Shown: positions 13,600 to 26,700 of the stretch, piece after piece | Layout of the letters: each line of letters begins with the position of its first letter | Position numbering within the stretch: position 1 is the stretch's first letter | Source: Megalopta genalis | Taxonomy: Eukaryota > Arthropoda > Insecta > Hymenoptera > Halictidae | NCBI RefSeq assembly: GCF_051020955.1 | Contig: NW_027476097.1 | Location: 2,321,001-2,385,000, forward strand | Direction: 5' to 3' | DNA length: 64,000 nucleotides | Made by a program: the position numbers and the translations under genes | The notes under the pieces: model-generated | Seen by the model: only the letters and a program-made list of their open reading frames with translations | What the model was told of the DNA's origin: nothing | The model's database searches: none

Positions 13600-16500
13600 T
13601 AAATCATGTATATCACAAGTATTTGAAGCTAAACCATTTGTTACGCATGGATTCGAAGGTCAGCCTTCTACTTAGCATTGATTTGAAGCTAAATCATGTG
13701 TTTCGCATGGATTTGAAGCTAACTCGTTTGTTTCGCATGCTGTTGAAGCTAAATCAAATATATCACAAGTATTTGAAGCTAAACCATTTGTTTCGCATTT
13801 ATTCGAAAGCTAAGCCTTCTACTTCGCACTGATTTGAGGCTAAATCATGTGTTTCGCTAGGTTTTGAAGCTAACTCGTTTTTTTCGCATGCTGTTGAAGC
13901 TAAATCATGTATATCACAAGTATTTGAAGCTATATCATACGTTTAGCATGGATTCCAAGATAACCCTTCTAATTCGCATTGATTTGAAGCTAAATCATGT
14001 GTTTCGCATGGATTTGAAGCTAACTCGATTGTTTCGCATGGTGTTGCAGCTAAATCATGTATATCACAAGTATTTGAAGCTAAACCATTTGTTACGCATG
14101 GATTCGAAGATTAGCCTTCTACTTAGCATTGACTTGATGCTAAATCATGTGTTTCATTTGAAGCTAACTCGTTTGTTTCGCATGCTGTTCAAGCTAAATC
14201 ATGCATATCACAAGTATTTGAAGCTAAACCATTTGTTTCGCATTTATTCGAAGCTAAGCCTTCTACTTCGCATTGATTTGAGGCTAAATCATGTGCTTCG
14301 CTTGGTTTGAAGCTAACTCGTTTTTTTCGCATGCAGTTGTAGCTAAATCATGTATATCACAAGTATTTGAAGCTAAACCATTTGTTTCGCATGGATTCGA
14401 AGATAAGCCTTCTACTTCGCACTGATTTTAATCTAAATCATGTGTTTCGCATGGATTTAAAGCTAACTCGTTTGTTTCGCATGCAGTTGAAGCTGAATCA
14501 TGTATATCACAAGTATTTGAAGCTAAACTCTTCGTTTCGCATGGATTCGAAGATAAGCCTTCTACTTCGCATTGATTTGAAGCTAAATCATGTGTTTCGC
14601 AAGGATTTGAAGCTAACTCGTTTGTTTCGCATGCTGTTGAAGCTAACTCAAGTGTATCAAAAGTATTTGAAGCTAAACCATTTGCTTCGCATGGATTCGA
14701 AGATCAGCCTCCTACTTCGCATTGATTTGAAGCTAAATCATGTGTTCGCATGGATTTGAAGCTAACTTGTTTGATTCGCGAGCAGTTGAAGCTAAATCAA
14801 GTGTATCACAAGTATTTGAAGCTAAACCATTTGCTTCGCATGGATTCGAAGATCAGCCTCCTACTTCGCATTGATTTGAAGCTAAATCATGTGTTCGCAT
14901 GGATTTGAAGCTAACTTGTTTGATTCGCGAGCAGTTGAAGCTAAATCAAGTGTATCAAAAGTATTTGAAGCTAAACCATTTGCTTCGCATGGATTCGAAG
15001 ATCAGCCTCCTACTTCCCATTGATTTGAAGCTAAATCATGTGTTCGCATGGATTTGAAGCTAACTTGTTTGATTCGCGAGCAGTTGAAGCTAAATCAAGT
15101 GTATCACAAGTATTTGAAGCTAAACCATTTGCTTCGCATGGATTCGAAGATCAGCCTCCTACTTCGCATTGATTTGATGCTAAATCATGTGTTTCGCATG
15201 GATTTGAAGCTAACACGTTTGTTTCGCATGCTGTTGAAGCTAAATCATGTATATCACAAGTATTTGAAGCTAAACCATTTGTTTCGCATTTATTCGAAGC
15301 TAAGCCTTCTACTTCGCATTGATTTGAGGCTAAATCATGTGTTTCGCTTGGTTTTGAAGCTAACTCGTTTTTTGCGCATGCAGTTGAAGCTGAATCATGT
15401 ATATCACAAGTATTTGAAGCTAAACTATACGTTTCGCATGGATTCGAAGATAAGCCTTTCACTTCGCATTGATTTGATGCTAAATCATGTGTTTCGCATG
15501 GATTTGAAGCTAACTCGTTTGTTTCGCATGCTGTTCAAGCTAAATCATGCATATCACAAGTATTTGAAGCTAAACCATTTGTTTCGCATTTATTCGAAGC
15601 TAAGCCTTCTACTTCGCATTGATTTGAGGCTAAATCATGTGCTTCGCTTGGTTTTGAAGCTAACTCGTTTTTTTCGCATGCAGTTGTAGCTAAATCATGT
15701 ATATCACAAGTATTTGAAGCTAAACCATTTGTTTCGCATGGATTCGAAGATAAGCCTTCTACTTCGCATTGATTTTAATCTAAATCATGTGTTTCGCATG
15801 GATTTAAAGCTAACTCGTTTGTTTCGCATGCAGTTGAAGCTGAATCATGTATATCACAAGTATTTGAAGCTAAACTCTTCGTTTCGCATGGATTCGAAGA
15901 TAAGCCTTCTACTTCGCATTGATTTGAAGCTAAATCATGTGTTTCGCAAGGATTTGAAGCTAACTCGTTTGTTTCGCATGCTGTGAAGCTAACTCAAGTG
16001 TATCAAAAGTATTTGAAGCTAACCATTTGCTTCGCATGGATTCGAAGATCAGCCTCCTACTTCGCATTGATTTGAAGCTAAATCATGTGTTCGCATGGAT
16101 TGAAGCTAACTTGTTTGATTCGCGAGCAGTTGAAGCTAAATCATGTATATCACAAGTATTTGAAGCTAAACCATTTGTTACGCATGGATTCGAAGGTCAG
16201 CCTTCTACTTAGCATTGATTTGAAGCTAAATCATGTGTTTCGCATGGATTTGAAGCTAACTCGTTTGTTTCGCATGCTGTTGAAGCTAAATCAAATATAT
16301 CACAAGTATTTGAAGCTAAACCATTTGTTTCGCATTTATTCGAAAGCTAAGCCTTCTACTTCGCACTGATTTGAGGCTAAATCATGTGTTTCGCTAGGTT
16401 TTGAAGCTAACTCGTTTTTTTCGCATGCTGTTGAAGCTAAATCATGTATATCACAAGTATTTGAAGCTATATCATACGTTTAGCATGGATTCCAAGATAA

Positions 16501-18060
16501 CCCTTCTAATTCGCATTGATTTGAAGCTAAATCATGTGTTTCGCATGGATTTGAAGCTAACTCGATTGTTTCGCATGGTGTTGCAGCTAAATCATGTATA
16601 TCACAAGTATTTGAAGCTAAACCATTTGTTACGCATGGATTCGAAGATTAGCCTTCTACTTAGCATTGATTTGATGCTAAATCATGTGTTTCGCATGGAT
16701 TTGAAGCTAACTCGTTTGTTTCGCATGCTGTTCAAGCTAAATCATGCATATCACAAGTATTTGAAGCTAAACCATTTGTTTCGCATTTATTCGAAGCTAA
16801 GCCTTCTACTTCGCATTGATTTGAGGCTAAATCATGTGCTTCGCTTGGTTTTGAAGCTAACTCGTTTTTTCGCATGCAGTTGTAGCTAAATCATGTATAT
16901 CACAAGTATTTGAAGCTAAACCATTTGTTTCGCATGGATTCGAAGATAAGCCTTCTACTTCGCATTGATTTTAATCTAAATCATGTGTTTCGCATGGATT
17001 TAAAGCTAACTCGTTTGTTTCGCATGCAGTTGAAGCTGAATCATGTATATCACAAGTATTTGAAGCTAAACTCTTCGTTTCGCATGGATTCGAAGATAAG
17101 CCTTCTACTTCGCATTGATTTGAAGCTAAATCATGTGTTTCGCAAGGATTTGAAGCTAACTCGTTTGTTTCGCATGCTGTTGAAGCTAACTCAAGTGTAT
17201 CAAAAGTATTTGAAGCTAAACCATTTGCTTCGCATGGATTCGAAGATCATCCTCCTACTTCGCATTGATTTGAAGCTAAATCATGTGTTCGCATGGATTT
17301 GAAGCTAACTTGTTTGATTCGCGAGCAGTTGAAGCTAAATCAAGTGTATCACAAGTATTTGAAGCTAAACCATTTGCTTCGCATGGATTCGAAGATCAGC
17401 CTCCTACTTCGCATTGATTTGAAGCTAAATCATGTGTTCGCATGGATTTGAAGCTAACTTGTTTGATTCGCGAGCAGTTGAAGCTAAATCAAGTGTATCA
17501 AAAGTATTTGAAGCTAAACCATTTGCTTCGCATGGATTCGAAGATCAGCCTCCTACTTCGCATTGATTTGAAGCTAAATCATGTGTTCGCATGGATTTGA
17601 AGCTAACTTGTTTGATTCGCGAGCAGTTGAAGCTAAATCAAGTGTATCACAAGTATTTGAAGCTAAACCATTTGCTTCGCATGGATTCGAAGATCAGCCT
17701 CCTACTTCGCATTGATTTGATGCTAAATCATGTGTTTCGCATGGATTTGAAGCTAACACGTTTGTTTCGCATGCTGTTGAAGCTAAATCATGTATATCAC
17801 AAGTATTTGAAGCTAAACCATTTGTTTCGCATTTATTCGAAGCTAAGCCTTCTACTTCGCATTGATTTGAGGCTAAATCATGTGTTTCGCTTGGTTTTGA
17901 AGCTAACTCGTTTTTTGCGCATGCAGTTGAAGCTGAATCATGTATATCACAAGTATTTGAAGCTAAACTATACGTTTCGCATGGATTCGAAGATAAGCCT
18001 TTCACTTCGCATTGATTTGATGCTAAATCATGTGTTTCGCAAGGATTTGAAGCTAACTCG
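13600..18060. repeat. Satellite segment duplicated at an offset of about 2.54 kb
   Basis: Sequence around 13620-15500 recurs around 16157-18050. The offset is 2,537 bp at the left and 2,543 bp further right, because small indels separate the copies; for example, near 14155 one copy lacks 15 bp that the other keeps near 16692. Shared private variants include TTACGCATGG with CTTAGCATTG (13641 and 16178), TTTAGCATGG (13943 and 16480) and three consecutive 149-bp higher-order units. The copies have begun to diverge, so this duplication is probably older than the 1,859-bp one. Confidence 0.85.
14741..15190. repeat. Amplified 149-bp variant higher-order repeat
   Basis: Three consecutive units begin at TGTGTTCGCATGG near 14741, 14890 and 15039, each spaced 149 bp instead of 150. 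The variant has lost one T (TGTTTCGC to TGTTCGC) and carries CTTGTTTGATTCGCGAGC in place of the usual CTCGTTTGTTTCGCATGC. Each unit shifts the reading frame by one base. The same block reappears near 17284-17582, around 22390-22540 and around 23288-23440. Amplification of a frame-breaking unit argues that the array is not under protein-coding constraint. Confidence 0.85.
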
Positions 18061-21000
18061 TTTGTTTCGCATGCTGTTGAAGCTAACTCAAGTGTATCAC
18101 AAGTATTTGAAGCTAAACCATTTGCTTCGCATGAATTCGAAGATCAGCCTTCTACTTCGCATTGATTTGAAGCTAAATCATGTGTTCCGCATGGATTTTA
18201 AGCTAACTCGTTTGTTTCGCATGCAGTTGAAGCTAAATCATGTATATCGCAAGTATTTGAAGCTAAACCATTTGATTCCCATGGTTTTGAAGCTAAGCTT
18301 TCTACTTCGCATTGATTTGAAGATAAATCATGTGTTTCGCTTGATTTGAAGATAACTCATTTGTTTCGCATGCTGTTGACGCTAAATCATGTATATCACA
18401 TGTATTTGAAGCTAAACCATTTGCTTCGCATCGATTCGAAGATCAGCCTTCTACTTCGCATTGATTTGATGCTAAATCATGTGTTTCGCTTGTTTTGAAG
18501 CTAACTCGTTTTTTTCGCATGCAGTTGTATCTAAATCATGTATATCACAAGTATTTGAAGCTAAACCATTTGTTTCGCATGGATTCGAAGATAAGCCTTC
18601 TACCTCGCATTGATTTTAATCTAAATCATGTGTTTCGCATGGATTTGAAGCTAACTCGTTTGCTTCGCAAGCAGTTGAAGCTGAATCATGTATATCACAA
18701 GTATTTGAAGCTAAACTATTCGTTTCGCATGGATTCGAAGATAAGCCTTCCACTTCGCATTGATTTGATGCTAAATCATGTGTTTCGCATGGATTTGAAG
18801 CTAACTCGTTTGTTTCGCATGCTGTTGAAGCTAAATCATGTATATCACAAGTATTTGAAGCTAAACCATTTGTTTCGCATGGATTCGAAGATAAGCCTTG
18901 TACTTCGCATTGATTTTAATCTAAATCATGTGTTCCGCATGGATTTGAAGCTACCTCGTTTGTTTCGCATGCTGTTGAAGCTAAATCATGTATATCACAA
19001 GTATTTGAAGCTATATCATACGTTTCGCATGGATTCCAAGATAACCCTTCTAATTCGCATTGATTTGAATCTAAATCATGTGTTTTCGCATGGATTTGAA
19101 GCTAACTCGTTTGTTTCGCATGCTGTTGAAGATAAATCATATATATCACAAGTATTTGAAGCCAAACCATTTGCTTCGCATGGATTCGAAGATCAGCCAT
19201 CAACTTCGCATTGATTTGAAGCTAAATCATGTGTTCCGCATGGATCTTATGCTAACTCGTTTGTTTCGCATGCAGTTGAAGCTAAATCATGTATATCACA
19301 AGTATTTGAAGTTAAACCATTTGATTCCCATGGTTTTGAAGCTAAGCTTCCTACTTCGCATTGATTTGAAGATAAATCATGTGTTCCGCATGGATTTGAA
19401 GCTACCTCGTTTGTTTCGCATGCTGTTAAAGCTAAATCATGTATATCACAAGTATTTGAAGCTAAACCATTTGCTTCGTATGGATTCGAAGGTCAGCCTC
19501 GTACTTCGCATTGATTTGAAGCTAAATTATGTGTTCGCATGGATTTGATTTTAAGCTACCTCGTTTGTTTCGCATGCTGTTAAAGCTAAATCATGTATAT
19601 CACAAGTATTTGAAGCCAAACCATTTGCGTCGCATGGATTCGAAGATCAGCCATCTACTTCGCATTGATTTGAAGCTAAATCATGTGTTCCGCATGGATT
19701 TTATGCTAACTCGTTTGTTTCGCATGCAGTTGAAGCTAAATCATGTATATCACAAGTATTTGAAGTTAAACCATTTGTTTCGCATGGTTTCGAAGATAAG
19801 CATTCTATTTCGCATTGATTTTAATCTAAATCATGTGTTTCGCATGGATTTGCAGCTAACTCGTTTGTTTCGCACGCTGTTGAAGCTAAATCATGTATAT
19901 CACAAGTATTTGAAGCTATATCATACGTTTCGCATGGATTCCAAGATAACCCTTCTAATTCGCATTGATTTGAATCTAAATCATGTGTTTCGCATGGATT
20001 TGAAGCTAACTCGTTTGTTTCGCATGCTGTTGAAGCTAAATCATGTATATCACAAGTATTGGAAGCTATATCATACGTTTCGCATGGATTCCAAGATAAC
20101 CCTTCTAATTCGCATTGATTTGAATCTAAATCATGTGTTTCGCATGCATTTGAAGCTAACTCGTTTGTTTCGCATGCTGTTGAAGATAAATCATATATAT
20201 CACAAGTATTTGAAGCCAAACCATTTGCTTCGCATGGATTCGAAGATCAGCCATCAACTTCGCATTGATTTGAAGCTAAATCATGTGTTCCGCATGGATC
20301 TTATGCTAACTCGTTTGTTTCGCATGCAGTTGAAGCTAAATCATGTATATCACAAGTATTTGAAGTTAAACCATTTGATTCCCATGGTTTTGAAGCTAAG
20401 CTTTCTACTTCGCATTGATTTGAAGATAAATCATGTGTTCCGCATGGATTTGAAGCTACCTCGTTTGTTTCGCATGCTGTTAAAGCTAAATCATGTATAT
20501 CACAAGTATTTGAAGCTAAACCATTTGCTTCGTATGGATTCGAAGGTCAGCCTTCTACTTCGCATTGATTTGATGCTAAATCATGTGTTTCGCATGGATT
20601 TGAAGCTAACTCGTTTGTTTCGCATGCTGTTGAAGCTAAATCATGTATATCACAAGTATTTGAAGCTATATCATACGTTTCGCATGGATTCCAAGATAAC
20701 CCTTCTAATTCGCATTCATTTGAAGCTAAATCATGTGTATCGCATGGATTTGAAGCTAACTCGTTTGTTTCGCATGCTGTTGAAGCTAAATCATGTATAT
20801 CACAAGTATTTGAAGCTATATCATACGTTTCGCATGGATTCCAAGATAACCCTCCTAATTCGCATAGATTTGAAGATAAATCATGTGTTTCGCTTGGATT
20901 TGAATATAACTCATTTGTTTCGCATGCTGTTGAAGCTAAATCATGTATATCACAAGTATTTGAAGCTAAACCATTTGCTTCGCATGGATTCGAAGATCAG

Positions 21001-22239
21001 CCTTCTACTTGCATTGATTTGAAGCTAAATCATGTGTTCCGCATGGCTTTTAAGCTAACTCGTTTGTTTCGCATGCAGTTGAAGCTAAATCATGTATATC
21101 ACAAGTATTTGAAGCTAAACCATTTGTTTCGCATGGATTCGAAGATAAGCCTTCTACTTCGCGGTGATTTTAATCTAAATCATGTGTTTCGCAAGGATTT
21201 GAAGCTAACTCGTTTGTTTCGGATGCTGTTGAAGCTAAATCATGTATATCACAAGTATTTGAAGCTATATCATTTGTTTCGCATGGATTCGAAGATAACC
21301 CTTCTAATTCGCATTGATTTGAGGCTAAATCATGTGTTTCGCTTGGATTTGAAGCTAACTCGTTTTCTTCGCTAGTAGTTGAAGCTAAATCATGCATATC
21401 ACAAGTATTTGAAGCTAAACCATTTGGTTCGCTTTTATTCGAAGCTAAGCCATCTACTTCGCATTGATTTGAGGCTAAATCATGTGTCTCGCTTGGTTTT
21501 GAAGCTAACTCGTTTTTTTCGCATGCAGTTGTAGCTAAATCATGTATATCACAAGTATTTGAAGCTAAACCATTTGCTTCGCATGGATTCGAAGATCAGC
21601 CATCTACTTCGCATTGATTTGAAGCTAAATCATGTGTTCCGCATGGCTTTTAAGCTAACTCGTTTGTTTCGCATGCAGTTGAAGCTAAATCATGTATATC
21701 ACAAGTATTTGAAGCTAAACCATTTGTTACGCATGGATTCCAAGATCAGCCTTCTACTTAGCATTGATTTGATGCTAAATCATGTGTTTCGTATGGATTT
21801 GAAGCTAACTCGTTTGTTTCGCATGCTGTTGAAGCTAAATCATGCATATCACAAGTATTTGAAGCTAAACCATTTGTTTCGCATTTATTCGAAGCTAAAC
21901 CTTCTACTTCGCATTGATTTGAGTCTAAATCATGTGCTTCGCTTGGTTTTGAAGCTAACTCGTTTTTTTCGCATGCAGTTGTAGCTAAATCATGTATATC
22001 ACAAGTATTTGAAGCTAAACCATTTGTTTCGTACGGATTCGAAGATAAGCCTTCTACTTCGCATTGATTTTAATCTAAATCATGTGTTTCGCATGGATTT
22101 ACAGCTAACTCGTTTGTTTCGCATGCAGTTGAAGCTGAATCATGTATATCACAAGTATTTGAAGCTAAACTCTTCGTTTCGCATGGATTCGAAGATAAGC
22201 CTTCTACTTCGCATTGATTTGAAGCTAAATCATGTGTTT

Positions 22240-23758
22240 CGCAAGGATTTGAAGCTAACTCGTTTGTTTCGCATGCTGTTGAAGCTAACTCAAGTGTATC
22301 AAAAGTATTTGAAGCTAAACCATTTGCTTCGCATGGATTCGAAGATCAGCCTCCTACTTCGCATTGATTTGAAGCTAAATCATGTGTTCGCATGGATTTG
22401 AAGCTAACTTGTTTGATTCGCGAGCAGTTGAAGCTAAATCAAGTGTATCACAAGTATTTGAAGCTAAACCATTTGCTTCGCATGGATTCGAAGATCAGCC
22501 TCCTACTTCGCATTGATTTGAAGCTAAATCATGTGTTCGCATGGATTTGAAGCTAACATGTTTGATTCGCGAGCAGTTGAAGCTAAATCAAGTGTATCAC
22601 AAGTATTTGAAGCTAAACCATTTGCTTCGCATGGATTCGAAGATCAGCCTTCTACTTCGCATTGATTTGATGCTAAATCATGTGTTTCGCATGGATTTGA
22701 AGCTAACTCGTTTGTTTCGCATGCTGTTGAAGCTAAATCATGTATATCACAAGTATTTGAAGCTAAACCATTTGTTTCGCATTTATTCGAAGCTAAGCCT
22801 TCTACTTCGCATAGATTTGAGGCTAAATCATGTGTTTCGCTTGGTTTTGAAGCTAACTCGTTTGCTTCGCAAGCAGTTGAAGCTGAATCATGTATATCAC
22901 AAGTATTTGAAGCTAAACTATTCGTTTCGCATGGATTCGAAGATAAGCCTTCCACTTCGCATTGATTTGATGCTAAATCATGTGTTTCGCATGGATTTGA
23001 AGCTAACTCGTTTGTTTCGCATGCTGTTGAAGCTAAATCATGTATATCACATGTATTTGAAGCTATATCATACGTTTCGCATGGATTCCAAGATAACCCT
23101 TCTAATTCGCATTGATTTGAATCTAAATCATGTGTTTCGCAAGGATTTGAAGCTAACTCGTTTGTTTCGCATGCTGTTGAAGCTAACTCAAGTGTATCAA
23201 AAGTATTTGAAGCTAAACCATTTGCTTCGCATGGATTCGAAGATCAGCCTCCTACTTCGCATTGATTTGAAGCTAAATCATGTGTTCGCATGGATTTGAA
23301 GCTAACTTGTTTGATTCGCGAGCAGTTGAAGCTAAATCAAGTGTATCACAAGTATTTGAAGCTAAACCATTTGCTTCGCATGGATTCGAAGATCAGCCTC
23401 CTACTTCGCATTGATTTGAAGCTAAATCATGTGTTCGCATGGATTTGAAGCTAACATGTTTGATTCGCGAGCAGTTGAAGCTAAATCAAGTGTATCACAA
23501 GTATTTGAAGCTAAACCATTTGCTTCGCATGGATTCGAAGATCAGCCTTCTACTTCGCATTGATTTGATGCTAAATCATGTGTTTCGCATGGATTTGAAG
23601 CTAACTCGTTTGTTTCGCATGCTGTTGAAGCTAAATCATGTATATCACAAGTATTTGAAGCTAAACCATTTGTTTCGCATTTATTCGAAGCTAAGCCTTC
23701 TACTTCGCATAGATTTGAGGCTAAATCATGTGTTTCGCTTGGTTTTGAAGCTAACTCG
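22240..23758. repeat. Satellite segment repeated at an 898-bp offset
   Basis: Sequence from about 22240 to 22860 recurs at 23138-23758 with a constant 898-bp offset, including two of the 149-bp variant units and the AGCTAACATGTTTGATTCGC variant at about 22550 and 23448. The match ends where CGTTTGCTTCGC is replaced by CGTTTTTTGCGC. It is a third independent block duplication in the array. Confidence 0.8.
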
Positions 23759-26700
23759 TTTTTTGCGCATGCAGTTGTATCTAAATCACGTATATCACAA
23801 GTATTTGAAGCTAAACCATTTGTCTCGCTTGGATTCGAAGATAAGCCTTCTACTTCGCATTGATTTTAATCTAAATCATGTGTTTCGCATGGATTTGAAG
23901 CTAACTCGTTTGTTTCGCATGCTGTTGAAGCTAAATCATGTATATCACAAGTATTTGAAGCTATATCATACGTTTCGCATGGATTCCAAGATAACCCTTC
24001 TAATTCGCATTGATTTGAATCTAAATCATGTGTTCCGCATGGATTTTAAGCTAACTCGTTTGTTTCGCATGCAGTTGAAGCTAAATCATGTATATCGCAA
24101 GTATTTGAAGCTAAACCATTTGATTCCCATGGTTTTGAAGCTAAGCTTTCTACTTCGCATTGATTTGAAGATAAATCATGTGTTTCGCTTGGATTTGAAG
24201 ATAACTCATTTGTTTCGCATGCTGTTGACGCTAAATCATGTATATCACATGTATTTGAAGCTAAACCATTTGCTTCGCATCGATTCGAAGATCAGCCTTC
24301 TACTTCGCATTGATTTGATGCTAAATCATGCGTTTCGCATGGATTTGAAGCTAACTCGTTTGTTTCGCATGCTGTTGAAGCTAAATCATGTATATCACAA
24401 GTATTTGTAGCTATATCATACGTTTCGCATGGATTCCAAGATAACCCTTCTAATTCGCATTGATTTGAAGCTAAATCATGTGTATCGCATGCATTTGAAG
24501 CTAACCCGTTTGTTTCGCATGCTGTTGAAGCTAAATCATGTATATCACAAGTATTTGAAGCTATATCATACGTTTCGCATGGATTCCAAGATAACCCTCC
24601 TAATTCGCATAGATTTGAAGATAAATCATGTGTTTCGCTTGGATTTGAATATAACTCATTTGTTTCGCATGCTGTTGAAGCTAAATCATGTATATCACAA
24701 GTATTTGAAGCTAAACCATTTGCTTCGCATGGATTCGAAGATCAGCCTTCTACTTGCATTGATTTGAAGCTAAATCATGTGTTCCGCATGGCTTTTAAGC
24801 TAACTCGTTTGTTTCGCATGCAGTTGAAGCTAAATCATGTATATCACAAGTATTTGAAGCTAAACCATTTGTTTCGCATGGATTCGAAGATAAGCCTTCT
24901 ACTTCGCGGTGATTTTAATCTAAATCATGTGTTTCGCAAGGATTTGAAGCTAACTCGTTTGTTTCGGATGCTGTTGAAGCTAAATCATGTATATCACAAG
25001 TATTTGAAGTTAAACCATTTGTTTCGCATGGATTCGAAGATAAGCATTCTATTTCGCATTGATTTTAATCTAAATCATGTGTTTCGCATGGATTTGAAGC
25101 TAACTCGTTTGTTTCGCACGCTGTTGAAGCTAAATCATGTATATCACAAGTATTTGAAGCTATATCATACGTTTCGCATGGATTCCAACATAACCCTTCT
25201 AATTCGCATTGATTTGAATCTAAATCATGTGTTTCGCATGGATTTGAAGCTAACTCGTTTGTTTCGCACGCTGTTGAAGCTAAATCATGTATATCACAAG
25301 TATTTGAAGCTATATCATACGTTCCGCATGGATTCCAAGATAACCCTCCTAATTCGCATAGATTTGAAGATAAATCAAGTGTTTCGCTTGGATTTGAATA
25401 TAACTCATTTGTTTCGCATGCTGTTGAAGCTAAATCATGTATATCACAAGTATTTGAAGCTAAACCATTTGCTTCGCGTGGATTCGAAGATCAGCCTTCT
25501 ACTTGCATTGATTTGAAGCTAAATCATGTGTTCCGCATGGCTTTTAAGCTAACTCGTTTGTTTCGCATGCAGTTGAAGCTAAATCATGTATATCACAAGT
25601 ATTTGAAGCTAAACCATTTGTTTCGCATGGATTCGAAGATAAGCCTTCTACTTCGCGGTGATTTTAATATAAATCATGTGTTTCGCAAGGATTTGAAGCT
25701 AACTCGTTTGTTTCGGATGCTGTTGAAGCTAAATCATGTATATCACAAGTATTTGAAGCTATATCATTTGTTTCGCATGGATTCGAAGATAACCCTTCTA
25801 ATTCGCATTGATTTGTGGCTAAATCATGTGTTTCGCTTGGATTTGAAGCTAACTCGTTTTTTTCGCTAGTAGTTGAAGCTAAATCATGCATATCACAAGT
25901 ATTTGAAGCTAAACCATTTGGTTCGCTTTTATTCGAAGCTAAGCCACCTACTTCGCATTGATTTGAGGCTAAATCATGTGTTTCGCTTGGTTTTGAAGCT
26001 AACTCGTTTTTTTCGCATGCAGCTGTATCTAAATCATGTACATCACAAGTATTTGAAGCTAAACCATTTGTTTCGCATGGATTCGAAGATAAGCCTTCTA
26101 CTTCGCATTGATTTTAATCTAAATCATGTGTTTCGCATGGATTTGAAGCTAACTCGTTTGCTTCGCAAGCAGTTGAAGCTGAATCATGTATATCACAAGT
26201 ATTTGAAGCTAAACTATTCGTTTCGCATGGATTCGAAGATAAGGCTTCCTCTTCGCATTGATTTGATGCTAAATCATGTGTTTCGCATGGATTTGAAGCT
26301 AACTCGTTTGTTTCGCATGCTGTTGAAGCTAAATCATGTATATCACAAGTATTTGAAGCTATATCATACGTTTCGCATGGATTCCAAGATAACCCTTCTA
26401 CTTCGCATTGATTTGATGATAAATCATGTGTTTCGCATGGATTTGAAGCTAACTCGTTTGTTTCGCATGCTGTTGAAGATAAATCATTTATATCACAAGT
26501 ATTTGAAGCTAAACCATTTGTTTCGCATTTATTCGAAGCTAAGCCTTCTACTTCGCATTGATTTGAGGCTAAATCATGTGTCTCGCTTGGTTTTGAAGCT
26601 AACTCGTTTTTTTCGCATGCAGTTGTAGCTAAATCATGTATATCACAAGTATTTGAAGCTAAACTCTTCGTTTCGCATGGATTCGAAGATAAGCCTTCTA

